In this document: in pieces, positions 43,214 to 51,292 of the stretch
Layout of the letters: the number at the start of each line of letters is the position of its first letter
Numbering within the stretch: the first letter of the stretch is position 1
Origin: Paenibacillus tyrphae
GTDB taxonomy: Bacteria; Bacillota; Bacilli; Paenibacillales; NBRC-103111
Direction of reading: 5' to 3'
NCBI RefSeq assembly: GCF_000722545.1
Contig: NZ_JNVM01000010.1
Location: forward strand, 124,001 to 188,000
Length of the DNA stretch: 64,000 nt
The notes under the pieces: generated by a model
What the model was told of the DNA's origin: nothing
The model's input: the letters and a program-made list of their open reading frames with translations, nothing else
Databases searched by the model: none
Program-made: the position numbers and the translations under genes

Positions 43214-44732
43214 GAAGGAATTGATCGGCACGGGCTTAAAAAAGCGCACAGAAGAAGCGCTCACGAACGATTTTCTCCGCAAGGCGGTTGCGTTTACGAC
43301 CGACAAGCTGAAGACGGCCAAGCTTCAGGTGACGGACGATTTCGGCCATTGGGAGGATTGGCGGGAGCGGGGGAGACAGATCCGCAAGCATGTCGTGGAA
43401 CATCTCGACTATTATTTGACGCAGTTTACCGATAACGTTTCCAAAGCCGGAGGCCACGTCTATTTCTGCCAGACGGGGGATGAGGCGGTCAAGACGTTTA
43501 TGGAAATTGCCGAGAAACGCCGGGCGAAGCTGGTGGCAAAAGGGAAATCGATGGTATCGGAGGAAATTCATCTGAACCGTCATTTGGAGGAACGCGGGAT
43601 CGAGGCGATCGAAACGGATCTCGGCGAATACATCTTGCAGCTCGCGAAGGAGACGCCGTCGCATCTGATCATTCCGGCGATTCACAAAAATAAGCAGCAG
43701 ATCGCGGATATTTTCTCGGAGGAAGCGGGCGAGACGTTTGCGCCGGAGACGAAGGTGCTGGCCAAGTATGCCAAGCAGCGGCTGCGCAATTATTTTCTGG
43801 AAGCGGATATCGGGCTAACCGGCTGCAATTTCGGCGTTGCCGAATCAGGGGCGATCACGCTCGTGTCCAACGAAGGCAACGGGCGGATGGTGACGACGCT
43901 GCCAAAGTGCCACGTCGTCGTCATGGGCATGGAGCGGCTCGTGCCGACCTATGATGACCTGGAGGTCGTCTTGAACCTGCTTGCCCGCAGCGCTACCGGG
44001 CAGAAGCTGACGACTTACACGTCGATGATCACCGGGCCGCGACGCGAAGGCGAGCTCGACGGGCCGGAGGAGCTTCATCTGATCGTGCTGGACAACGGGC
44101 GGTCGGCGCAGCTCGGTGATCCGGTGTTTCAGGAAGTGCTGCACTGCATTCGCTGTGCAGCCTGTCTGAACGTGTGCCCCGTGTACCGTCACGTGGGCGG
44201 CCACACCTACGGCAGCGTGTACAGCGGCCCGATCGGGGCGGTGCTGACGCCGCTGCTCCAGCAGGACATGAAGGAGGCGGGGCAGCTCGCTTACGCCTCC
44301 AGTCTGTGCGGGGCCTGCCACGAGGCATGCCCGGTCAAAATTCCGCTGCACGACATGCTGGTGCAGCTGCGGGCGCGCAAGGTGCGGCTCGGGCTGACTC
44401 CGCTGGCGGAGCGCGCCGCCTTCAAGACGTTCCAGACGATGTTCGGGAACGTCACGCTGTATAAGATGGCGACGAAGTCCGCCTACTATATGATGAAGCC
44501 TTTCGTGAGCAAAGGCGTGATCAAGAAGGCGCCGGGTCCGGCAGCGGGCTGGACGCAGTCCCGCCATTTCCCGATGAAGCCGAAGCTGTCGTTCCGCGAC
44601 CGTTGGGACACGCTCCAGCAGGAGCTAAAGCAGCGGGGCGGCCGGAGCGAAGACGGAGCAGCCCGCGGGCAAGCTGTGCCCGGACGGGGCAAGGCGGATG
44701 GCTCTGGGAAAGGAGGCGGGCGCCATGAGTAA
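43194..44732 (+). CDS. lutB: L-lactate utilisation iron-sulfur protein LutB
   Basis: This is a 512-residue protein starting at a GTG behind GGAAGGAG inside lutA. The N-terminal two-thirds is the LutB/LUD domain (TGCNFGVAESGAITLVSNEGN). It is followed by two 4Fe-4S motifs, CIRCAACLNVCP (near 317) and CGACHEACP (near 372). The C-terminal tail is Arg/Gly-rich and longer than in Bacillus. It transfers electrons in the LutABC lactate oxidation complex. It overlaps lutC by eight bases. Confidence 0.93.
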   Translation: MSGTASEKELIGTGLKKRTEEALTNDFLRKAVAFTTDKLKTAKLQVTDDFGHWEDWRERGRQIRKHVVEHLDYYLTQFTDNVSKAGGHVYFCQTGDEAVKTFMEIAEKRRAKLVAKGKSMVSEEIHLNRHLEERGIEAIETDLGEYILQLAKETPSHLIIPAIHKNKQQIADIFSEEAGETFAPETKVLAKYAKQRLRNYFLEADIGLTGCNFGVAESGAITLVSNEGNGRMVTTLPKCHVVVMGMERLVPTYDDLEVVLNLLARSATGQKLTTYTSMITGPRREGELDGPEELHLIVLDNGRSAQLGDPVFQEVLHCIRCAACLNVCPVYRHVGGHTYGSVYSGPIGAVLTPLLQQDMKEAGQLAYASSLCGACHEACPVKIPLHDMLVQLRARKVRLGLTPLAERAAFKTFQTMFGNVTLYKMATKSAYYMMKPFVSKGVIKKAPGPAAGWTQSRHFPMKPKLSFRDRWDTLQQELKQRGGRSEDGAARGQAVPGRGKADGSGKGGGRHE

Positions 44733-45495
44733 CGGAACGATCCGCGGCCGCGAAGCGTTTATCGCGAATGTGTCGTCGAGGCTGGGACGCCGGGAGGTCC
44801 CGGCGGCGGTTCCAGCGCATCCATTTCGCGGCGCGCCGGAGTTTTACAAGCAGATCAAGCCTTCAACGGAGGAAAAGATCGAGCTGTTTGCCCGGAACTG
44901 GCAGGCTTTGACCGGCAAGGTGCTGGTGGTGGATGAAGCCGAGGCAGCGGACAAAATCGGCGCTTGGTTGCAGGACATCGCCGCCGAGCTTGGCGTGACA
45001 CACGTGTCCCGCTGGGAGCACGAAGGCCTGACGGCGCTTGGCTTGGACGAGGCGCTGGCTGCCTCCGGCATCGCCGTCGCGCCATGGCTGCCGGTGGAAG
45101 CAGGCGACAGCGAGGCATGGCCGAAGGCGGCGGGAGGCGCGAACTGGGCGCAGCGGAGCGAGCTGCTGAAGCGAACCGAGCGCTGCCAGCTCGGGATCGT
45201 CTGGCCCGATTTCGCCGTCGCGAATACGAGCACCTTGGTGCTCCAATGCTCCCCGCAGCGTGGCCGCTCGGTGAGCTTGCTGACGGAAATTTTGTTCGCC
45301 GTCTTCCGGGCCGATCAGCTTGTGAACCGGATGGGTGAGGCATTCGAGCAGATCACCCGCGGCAAACAGCTGCCGGCACAGTACGCTTCGTCGCTTAACC
45401 TGATTACCGGGCCGAGCCGCAGCGCCGACATCGAGAACGATCTGACGATCGGCATCCACGGTCCGGGCAAGGTGTACGCGGTCATTATCCGGTAA
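44725..45495 (+). CDS. lutC: L-lactate utilisation protein LutC
   Basis: This 256-residue LUD-domain protein starts at an ATG behind AAAGGAGG within the end of lutB. Conserved segments include ADKIGAWLQDIAAELGV, DFAVANTSTLVLQ (the IADTGT-like loop), LLTEILFAVFRADQLV and a late ITGPSRSADIENDLTIGIHGPG. It completes the LutABC complex. The middle has a short Ala/Gly-rich insert (WPKAAGGANWAQRSELL). Confidence 0.92.
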   Translation: MSNGTIRGREAFIANVSSRLGRREVPAAVPAHPFRGAPEFYKQIKPSTEEKIELFARNWQALTGKVLVVDEAEAADKIGAWLQDIAAELGVTHVSRWEHEGLTALGLDEALAASGIAVAPWLPVEAGDSEAWPKAAGGANWAQRSELLKRTERCQLGIVWPDFAVANTSTLVLQCSPQRGRSVSLLTEILFAVFRADQLVNRMGEAFEQITRGKQLPAQYASSLNLITGPSRSADIENDLTIGIHGPGKVYAVIIR

Positions 45496-45532
45496 ACGGG
45501 GCTTAAATCGAATTCCAAAGCGGAAGCCGGAA

Positions 45533-45561
45533 GCATATTCCAGTCGCTTATACGCATACTA
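45533..45561 (+). promoter_or_regulatory. Sigma-G-type promoter of sspH
   Basis: GCATA (45533-45537), a 17-base spacer and CATACTA (45555-45561) agree with the forespore sigma-G consensus. It lies 33 bases ahead of a spore-protein gene. Confidence 0.65.
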
Positions 45562-45594
45562 TGACGGTTACCTAATCCAAAGGAGGTCATAGCC

Positions 45595-45774
45595 ATGAAT
45601 AAGCAGCGTGCCCAGGAAATCGCCGCCTCGCCGGTAATGGTGGACGTGACGTACGAAGGAGTTCCGATTTATATCCAGCATGTGGACGAAGAACGGGAGT
45701 CCGCCAGAATTTATCCGCTCGGCCAGCCGGAGCAGGAGCAAGAGGTTCCGCTGAACAGCTTAATGGAAGGCTAA
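45595..45774 (+). CDS. sspH: H-type small acid-soluble spore protein
   Basis: This 59-residue protein begins MNKQRAQEIAASP and contains VDVTYEGVPIYIQHVDEE, RIYPLGQP and EVPLNSL. It follows the SspH family nearly residue for residue: an Arg-Ala-rich start, the V.V.Y.G.P..I..VDE core and IYPL. An AAAGGAGG site lies eight bases ahead. SspH is made in the forespore, consistent with the sigma-G-like promoter upstream. It is direct evidence that the organism forms spores. A bidirectional terminator separates it from the converging SulP gene. Confidence 0.92.
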   Translation: MNKQRAQEIAASPVMVDVTYEGVPIYIQHVDEERESARIYPLGQPEQEQEVPLNSLMEG

Positions 45775-45788
45775 ACTTTTCAATAACG

Positions 45789-45832
45789 CGGCAGCCCCGC
45801 CAAGCTCGACTTGGCAGGGGCTGCTTTTTTAA
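45789..45832. terminator. Bidirectional terminator between sspH and sulP
   Basis: GCAGCCCC-GCCAAG pairs with CTTGGC-AGGGGCTGC, followed by six T. Confidence 0.85.
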
Positions 45833-47556
45833 TGCTCGTTTGCGATATCCGGTTGAGATAGGGTGGCGCACTCCCGAAAGGCAAAATGCCGGCAGCCCAG
45901 ACACTTCCGGTGCTCCAACCGGGTCAAAGCGTAATCGATCGCATCGCCTGTATGCGCAAAAAAGTGCTCTTTTCCGATCAACTCGTCAAGTCTGGTTCGG
46001 TTTAACACGTCCCGGGGCTGAGGCTGCAGGCCCGAGATGAGAACAATGCCGCCTTGCCGGACGATATCCCGGACCACGCCGGCCAAATACGATTCTCCCG
46101 TCGTGTCCATGAACAGCACTTTGCCGAGGCGCAGGATCACGGTTTTCGGCCGTTCGTCGAGCGTCCCCGAAATCGATTTTTCAAACAGCGTCCCCGCTCC
46201 GAAAAACAACGCTCCCTCCACCGTAATAATCGCAATCTGTGGACAGTCATGGCTCTCGTTTACGATATGAGAAGCCACTTTCCCGCGGTGAGAAGCCGGG
46301 TCAGGCAAAACCTTGGTCACCCTGAGCATGCCGCTCATCCGCCGGACGAACAGAACGACCGCTAGAATAAGCCCGGCGATTACAGCCGTTGTCAGATCGG
46401 TCAGCACAGTAAGCAAGAAAGTAATGATCAGGACGACGGAATCGGCTGTTCTTGTTTTCGCAATATGAACAAACTCTCTGCGCTCGCTCATATTCCAGGC
46501 CACAATCATCAGGATTGGCGCCATGCTGGCCAGCGGAATGGCAGAAGCCGAGGGGGCAAGCACAATCAGCACGAGGAGAACGAAGATGCTGTGCACCATC
46601 CCCGACACGGGGCTCGCTGCCCCGTTCTTAATATTGGCCGCGGTTCTGGCAATCGCACCCGTCGCCGGAATTCCGCCGAACAACGGGGTGACGATATTTG
46701 CAATCCCTTGTCCGATCAGCTCGCGGTTGCTGTGATGGCGGCTTCCCGTCATGCCGTCGGCTACGACCGCCGACAAGAGCGACTCGATTCCTCCGAGCGC
46801 TGCGATGATGCAGGCCGGGCCAAGAAGCGGGATTACCTTCTCAAGCGTTACCTCCGGCACGTGAAACTGGGGAAGCGTCCCGGGAATGGCGCCGTACGTC
46901 GACCCGATCGTATCGACCCGGCCCTCGAACAGCACAACCGACAGCACGCTGGATACCAGCAGGCCGACGAGTGATCCGGGCACTCGGGGCAGCAGCTTCG
47001 GGGTCGCCAATAACAGAGCGAGACACACGACCGCCGTTAGGACACTGTATAGGTTTACCGTCGACAGGTGCAGCCCGATCTCTTTCATGTTGGATAAAAA
47101 ATCCTCATGCTTGCGGATGCCGCTCAGCCCTAGAAAATTCGCGATTTGGCCGGTGAAAATGATGACGGCGATTCCGGCGGTAAAGCCGATCGTCACCGGA
47201 CGGGGAATAAATTGAATCAGCGCACCGAGCTTGAACACCCCCATCAAGACTAGGATGATTCCCGCCAGCCCGCCAGCGATCAGCAAATTTTCATACCCGT
47301 ACTGCATCACAATGGCGAACAAAATTGGAACGAACGCGCCCGTGGGCCCGCCGATCTGGAATTTGGACCCGCCGAGCAGCGAGATGAGAAATCCGGCAAT
47401 CACCGTCGTATAAATGCCGTACTGCGGCTTGACTCCGGCTGCAATGGCAAAAGCCATCCCTAAAGGAATGGCTATAACCCCGACAATCGAGCCTGAGATC
47501 AGATCCCGGCGAAAATCTTTTGCGCTGTACCCGTCAAATCTACCCGACCGCTTCAT
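45829..47556 (-). CDS. SulP-family anion transporter with STAS domain and CxxC tail
   Basis: This 575-residue membrane protein has about 12-14 hydrophobic segments (residues 20-410), the N-terminal VGVIAIPLGMAFAIAAGVKPQYGIY hallmark, GGIPATGAIARTAANIKNGA, and a cytoplasmic STAS domain (about 430-530; VILRLGKVLFMDTTGE). Members carry sulfate, bicarbonate or other anions. Unusually, the C-terminus ends in a Cys-rich tail, KCLGCRHFAFREC (about 551-563), that could bind metal or sense redox. A TTGACA-18-TATATT promoter lies upstream, with an 18-bp motif over its start that is shared with the promoter near the ArsR gene. The substrate is unknown. Confidence 0.9.
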   Translation of the reverse strand: MKRSGRFDGYSAKDFRRDLISGSIVGVIAIPLGMAFAIAAGVKPQYGIYTTVIAGFLISLLGGSKFQIGGPTGAFVPILFAIVMQYGYENLLIAGGLAGIILVLMGVFKLGALIQFIPRPVTIGFTAGIAVIIFTGQIANFLGLSGIRKHEDFLSNMKEIGLHLSTVNLYSVLTAVVCLALLLATPKLLPRVPGSLVGLLVSSVLSVVLFEGRVDTIGSTYGAIPGTLPQFHVPEVTLEKVIPLLGPACIIAALGGIESLLSAVVADGMTGSRHHSNRELIGQGIANIVTPLFGGIPATGAIARTAANIKNGAASPVSGMVHSIFVLLVLIVLAPSASAIPLASMAPILMIVAWNMSERREFVHIAKTRTADSVVLIITFLLTVLTDLTTAVIAGLILAVVLFVRRMSGMLRVTKVLPDPASHRGKVASHIVNESHDCPQIAIITVEGALFFGAGTLFEKSISGTLDERPKTVILRLGKVLFMDTTGESYLAGVVRDIVRQGGIVLISGLQPQPRDVLNRTRLDELIGKEHFFAHTGDAIDYALTRLEHRKCLGCRHFAFRECATLSQPDIANEH

Positions 47557-47573
47557 GACAAGACCTTCTTTTC

Positions 47574-47598
47574 ATATATTTGATTATTTGAATATATG
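47574..47598. promoter_or_regulatory. ArsR-type operator candidate in the sulP promoter
   Basis: On the minus strand it contains TATATTCAAATAATCAAA followed by TATAT, at the expected transcription start. The same 18 bases occur at 50566-50583. Confidence 0.6.
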
Positions 47599-47601
47599 GG
47601 G

Positions 47602-47631
47602 AATATACACCCGGAAATCCGTTCTTGTCAA
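47602..47631 (-). promoter_or_regulatory. Sigma-A promoter of the SulP gene
   Basis: On the minus strand: TTGACA (47631-47626), an 18-base spacer and TATATT (47607-47602). The operator-like motif begins four bases further on. Confidence 0.6.
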
Positions 47632-47725
47632 TGACGGACAGGTGCCGCTTTTTGGCATAATCTTAGGTATAATGAAAAGAACGAAGCCCTGACAAGGCAG
47701 GGTAACCCGCCAGGCAAGGAGCGAT

Positions 47726-48637
47726 GTGAAAAGGATGCGAAATGAACCGGCAATCCAACTGTTCGAATGGTCCCCGCGCGTGCATATCGATCCGTTTCAT
47801 ACCCACGACCATTTGGAGATCGGTTATTGTTTATCGGGCAGCGGTACTTTTTATTTCGGGCAAAAGGCTTATGCGGCGCAGCCGGGCGACGTCTTCGTCG
47901 TCAACCACCTGGAGCGGCATGCTGCCGCATCGGATGCGGACAATCCGAGCCATTATCTGTTTTTATATTTTGACCCGATGGTGATCGAGCAGGCGGATAG
48001 GGAACTGCTGCTGCCGTTCGTCTATTTGCCGACGAAGTTTCAGAACCGTATTCCAGGGGAGCTGGACACGGCCCGCCGAATCGGAAGGCTGTTCCATGAG
48101 CTCACGGACGAGCAGCGGTACAAGCAGCCAGGCTATCACGGCATGATGCGGGGGAAAATTTTGCAGATTTGCGCGCTGCTGCTCAGGCATTACAGCGGAC
48201 AAACGTCGTCTGCGGAATGGAACCGGACATTGACGTCCTACTACCGCATCAAGCCAGCGCTCGATTATATCGACGAGCGATTTCGAGAATCGCTGACGCT
48301 CGATGACGCAGCTGCCCGGCTTGGCTTAAGCCCGTCCCGGGCGCGGCATCTTTTTCAGGAGAAGCTGGGCATCGGGTTTAAACAGTATTTGCTCCGGCTG
48401 CGCGTAAACGAGGCCAAGCGGCTGCTGGCCAGCACCGATCTGCCGATGGCGGACGTCATGTTTGCTAGCGGCTTCCAAAGCCATGCGCCGTTTTATCGCG
48501 CGTTCCGGCAAATCGTCGGGTCCGCTCCTCTGGAATATCGCGAGTTGGCAAGGAATCTAGCCGTTTTTGAGAATAATATGGATGAAAATAAGACGACGAC
48601 GCGCTCTCCCGCCGATTACAATGAAAGTACAACTTAG
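47726..48637 (+). CDS. AraC-family transcriptional regulator
   Basis: The protein has 303 residues. An N-terminal cupin domain (HTHDHLEIGYCLSGSGTFYFG, PGDVFVVNHLERHA) senses a ligand, and the C-terminal two helix-turn-helices (about 180-280; LTLDDAAARLGLSPSRARHLFQEKLGIGFKQYLLRLRV, MADVMFASGFQSHAPFYRAFRQIVG) bind DNA. A GTG start at 47726 follows AAGGAG; an ATG three codons later is possible. It lies 42 bases before the ADP-ribosylglycohydrolase gene and is divergent from SulP. It probably controls the following gene in response to a sugar-like or nucleoside-like signal. Confidence 0.88.
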   Translation: MKRMRNEPAIQLFEWSPRVHIDPFHTHDHLEIGYCLSGSGTFYFGQKAYAAQPGDVFVVNHLERHAAASDADNPSHYLFLYFDPMVIEQADRELLLPFVYLPTKFQNRIPGELDTARRIGRLFHELTDEQRYKQPGYHGMMRGKILQICALLLRHYSGQTSSAEWNRTLTSYYRIKPALDYIDERFRESLTLDDAAARLGLSPSRARHLFQEKLGIGFKQYLLRLRVNEAKRLLASTDLPMADVMFASGFQSHAPFYRAFRQIVGSAPLEYRELARNLAVFENNMDENKTTTRSPADYNESTT

Positions 48638-48679
48638 GTCAGGCAGGCTGTACACTCGATACGGAAATGGGGAGAGCAG

Positions 48680-50065
48680 ATGGCAGGTTGGGGCTGGCAA
48701 GCGCTGCAAGTTTTGCTGCATGATGAAATCAAGCAGCGGAAGGAAGAAGGCTGCAACGTCGAGGGGTTTCAAGCGAAGCTAGAGGAGGCCGGGGAAGATG
48801 CCGTCAGGCTGACGACCGTTTACGAGGAATTGTCCGCATTGCCGATCGCGGCGGACTTCCCGTATTCGGAGCCGAACGGGCTGGACGAGATCCGGGCGGC
48901 GCGTCCGGAAGGTCCGCGCAAGCTGCGAGCGGAGTGGACGGAGGAGCAGTGGAAGGATAAGTTTTATGGTGCGTGGCTCGGACGAAGCGTAGGCTGCGCG
49001 CTTGGCAAGCCGCTGGAGATTGGGCCGTTCCTGTACGGCACGGACGAGTATCCCGGCTGGGCCAACGTAAAGCTGTGGTTCGAAGGAGCGGATGCTTGGC
49101 CAATTCGCGATTATACGCCGGGACAGTCGCGGGCACAGGAGCGGTACGGTCTGGCGCTCGCCCCCTACGGAAAGGAAAGCGAGCTGGAGCGTATCCGGTA
49201 TATGGAAACCGACGACGATATCCGTTATACAGTGCTCGGTCTGCTGCTGCTGGAGGAGAAGGGAAAGGATTGGGACTCGTGGGACGTCGGCGGCCTATGG
49301 CTTAAGCATTTGCCGTTTCATAAGGTGTTCACCGCCGAGGCGCGGTCCTACGTCAACTTTACGGTGCTGAACAGCCAGATGGGGTGGCAGCGGGAAGCGG
49401 ATTCCGATGCGCAAAAGGAGTGGGTGCGGATGCACTTGAATCCTTACCGCGAATGGATCGGCGCGCAAATCCGCGTGGACGGATTAGCCTACGGCGCGGC
49501 GGGGCATCCCGAGCTGGCCGCCGAGTTCGCTTGGCGGGACGCTTCGTTCTCCCACGTGAAGAACGGCGTCTACGGTGCTATGTTCGTGGCGGCGATGATC
49601 GCCGCGGCGTTCGTCGAAACCGACCCGGAGCGGATCGTGGAGATCGGTTTGAGCGAAATTCCGCAGCGCTGCCGCCTGGCTTCCGATATCCGACAAGCGG
49701 TGGCGATCGCCCGGGAAGCGAAAGACCAGGTCGAGCTGGTCGACCGGATCTGGGAGGCGTTCAAGCATTACCATCCGGTGCATACGAACAACAACGCCGC
49801 TTTATGCGCGGCAGCGCTTGTCTTCGCCCGCGGCGATTTCGAGACCGCGGTCACGACGGCGGTGCTCGGCGGCTGGGACACCGACTGCAACGGCGCAACC
49901 GTCGGTTCGATCATGGGCGCGATAGACGGGGCGAAGCGGCTGCCGGAGCATTGGACTGCGAAGCTGAACGATACGCTGTATTCGGAAATAAGCGGCTTTC
50001 ATCCGATCGCGATTTCGGAATGCGCCCGGCGCAGCTACGAGGTTTATCGCCGCATCAACGGATAA
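48680..50065 (+). CDS. ADP-ribosylglycohydrolase-family protein
   Basis: The 461-residue protein has about 90 unfamiliar helical residues first, then the DraG/ARH fold. It shows FYGAWLGRSVGCALGKPLE (the first metal-helix motif), METDDDIRYTVLGLLLLEE (the TDDD metal motif near 180) and GGWDTDCNGATVGSIMGA (the second Asp pair near 400). The family hydrolyses ADP-ribosyl bonds using a Mg pair; some members act on nucleosides or sugars. It is probably in one operon with the AraC regulator, and relatives of this type often sit in sugar-related clusters. A GGGGAGAG site lies before the ATG. Confidence 0.88.
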   Translation: MAGWGWQALQVLLHDEIKQRKEEGCNVEGFQAKLEEAGEDAVRLTTVYEELSALPIAADFPYSEPNGLDEIRAARPEGPRKLRAEWTEEQWKDKFYGAWLGRSVGCALGKPLEIGPFLYGTDEYPGWANVKLWFEGADAWPIRDYTPGQSRAQERYGLALAPYGKESELERIRYMETDDDIRYTVLGLLLLEEKGKDWDSWDVGGLWLKHLPFHKVFTAEARSYVNFTVLNSQMGWQREADSDAQKEWVRMHLNPYREWIGAQIRVDGLAYGAAGHPELAAEFAWRDASFSHVKNGVYGAMFVAAMIAAAFVETDPERIVEIGLSEIPQRCRLASDIRQAVAIAREAKDQVELVDRIWEAFKHYHPVHTNNNAALCAAALVFARGDFETAVTTAVLGGWDTDCNGATVGSIMGAIDGAKRLPEHWTAKLNDTLYSEISGFHPIAISECARRSYEVYRRING

Positions 50066-50070
50066 CAAAC

Positions 50071-50110
50071 AAAAAACCGGCTCCTTGCAAGCACAAGGAG
50101 ACCGGTTTTT
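50071..50110. terminator. Bidirectional terminator
   Basis: AAACCGG-CTCCTTG pairs with CAAGGAG-ACCGGTTTTT, serving the glycohydrolase and the converging ArsR gene. Confidence 0.85.
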
Positions 50111-50138
50111 CGACATTTGCAACCGTCCATCGGCATAA

Positions 50139-50465
50139 TTATTCGTTGCGTATGTTTTCAAGCAGTGAGATGGCGTCCACCAAATGATTATCGAAGATTT
50201 GTCTGGCTACCCCGAGGAGGTCTTTAATCAGAGGATCGCGTAAAGAATAAATAACGGAGGTTCCTTCTTTGGTTCCGCTGACCACATTTTTGCTGCGGAG
50301 TACGGCCAAATGCTGCGACACGGCGGAGCCTTCGCTTCTCAGAATAGCCTGCAGCTCGTTAACGTTTTTGTCCCCTTCGCACAGCACCTCAAGAATCCGG
50401 ATGCGCATAGGATGCGCCAATGCTTTGAAAAACTCCGCTTTAAACTGCTGGATTTCACGATTCAT
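50139..50465 (-). CDS. ArsR-family transcriptional regulator
   Basis: This 108-residue winged-helix repressor has FKALAHPMRIRILEVLCEGDKNVNELQAIL, SEGSAVSQHLAVLRSKNVVSGTKEGTSVIYSL. There is a single Cys (in EVLCEG, near 29) in the helix where metal-sensing ArsR proteins carry a CxC; the second Cys is absent, so arsenic sensing is unlikely and thiol or anion sensing is possible. The start at 50465 follows AAGGGG; a longer frame goes upstream. The divergent Cys-rich gene and the SulP gene carry the same 18-bp motif at their transcription starts, so this protein may control both. Confidence 0.88.
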   Translation of the reverse strand: MNREIQQFKAEFFKALAHPMRIRILEVLCEGDKNVNELQAILRSEGSAVSQHLAVLRSKNVVSGTKEGTSVIYSLRDPLIKDLLGVARQIFDNHLVDAISLLENIRNE

Positions 50466-50493
50466 GGATCTAAGCCCCTTAAAACGTTGAACG

Positions 50494-50511
50494 TCTGAAT
50501 ATATGAATATC
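50494..50511. promoter_or_regulatory. Degenerate operator half-site before the ArsR gene
   Basis: On the minus strand it reads GATATTCATATATTCAGA, agreeing in 14 of 18 positions with the motif at 50566 and 47574. It may mediate autoregulation. Confidence 0.4.
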
Positions 50512-50565
50512 ATACCACAGATAAGAAGCCGGTTGTAAAACAAACCGTGAACGTATAATATTGTT

Positions 50566-50583
50566 ATATTCAAATAATCAAAG
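50566..50583. promoter_or_regulatory. ArsR-type operator candidate before the Cys-rich gene
   Basis: TATATTCAAATAATCAAA lies just downstream of a TATAAT at 50554-50559 and about 40 bases before the ATG. It is identical to the minus-strand motif in the SulP promoter. Confidence 0.6.
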
Positions 50584-50620
50584 ATTTGACCGGTTATTCG
50601 TTGGAAAGAGGCGATGGCAT

Positions 50621-51199
50621 ATGTCCGGCTTTTGGACTCGGCAACAAAAAGAGCTTGCGCGCCCGACGACCAAACAAGAAGTGATCGAAGCGGGTTTGGC
50701 TTATCTCGAAGGTGTGGGAGCGGATCTGATCTGTAAAGTTTGTATTCCGGGCGGCGGCTCCTGCTGCTCAGGCTGCCCGTTTCTGGAAGACGGTATCGGC
50801 TGCGGACAGCGCAATACGAGCTGTACGGCTTGGCTGTGCGGTTTCTTGAAGTATATCTATTATGAAGCCGGCTTGATTCGGGAATGGGAAGACTTTTGGG
50901 ATCAAGTGCCGGGGCAGCAGTTCCGGTACGATACGACTCCGCGCCACTTTGCCGTCCGCGGTTGGCTGGAGCCGCCGAAGCTCCGTTTTTTATCCGAAGC
51001 TTTCGCGGACGATTTGCAGCGGCTCCGGCAGGACCGTCCCGCTTCCTGGCTTGTCGAGTTAAAAGGGAAGCTGGATTGGCTTATCGACGAAATAGTGGAC
51101 AGCACCAATCCGAAATTCATCAAAAGAACCGAAGCCAAGCTGCACCGTTTGACCAGCGATTTTCACCGGTTCCACCAGGCCAAGGCCCAGCTCGACTAG
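50621..51199 (+). CDS. Cys-rich protein of unknown function
   Basis: The 192-residue cytoplasmic protein has eight Cys between residues 38 and 73 (CKVC, CCSGC, then single Cys at 61, 68 and 73), arranged like a metal or Fe-S cluster site. The rest is helical and rich in Trp and charged residues, with a late KLDWLIDEIVDSTNPKFIKRTEAKLHRL stretch. I do not recognise the family. The start at 50621 follows GAGGCGATG. It is divergent from the ArsR regulator across a short shared promoter region. A link to sulfur, metal or redox stress is inferred from the cysteines and the shared operator only. Confidence 0.7.
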   Translation: MSGFWTRQQKELARPTTKQEVIEAGLAYLEGVGADLICKVCIPGGGSCCSGCPFLEDGIGCGQRNTSCTAWLCGFLKYIYYEAGLIREWEDFWDQVPGQQFRYDTTPRHFAVRGWLEPPKLRFLSEAFADDLQRLRQDRPASWLVELKGKLDWLIDEIVDSTNPKFIKRTEAKLHRLTSDFHRFHQAKAQLD

Positions 51200-51292
51200 C
51201 CCCCCGCATCCCGAAAGCATTCCCCTGGGTTCACCCCGAGCCCAAAAAGAAGTACAATAAGCTTAACCCAAACGAAAGCGGCTGAAACGATC

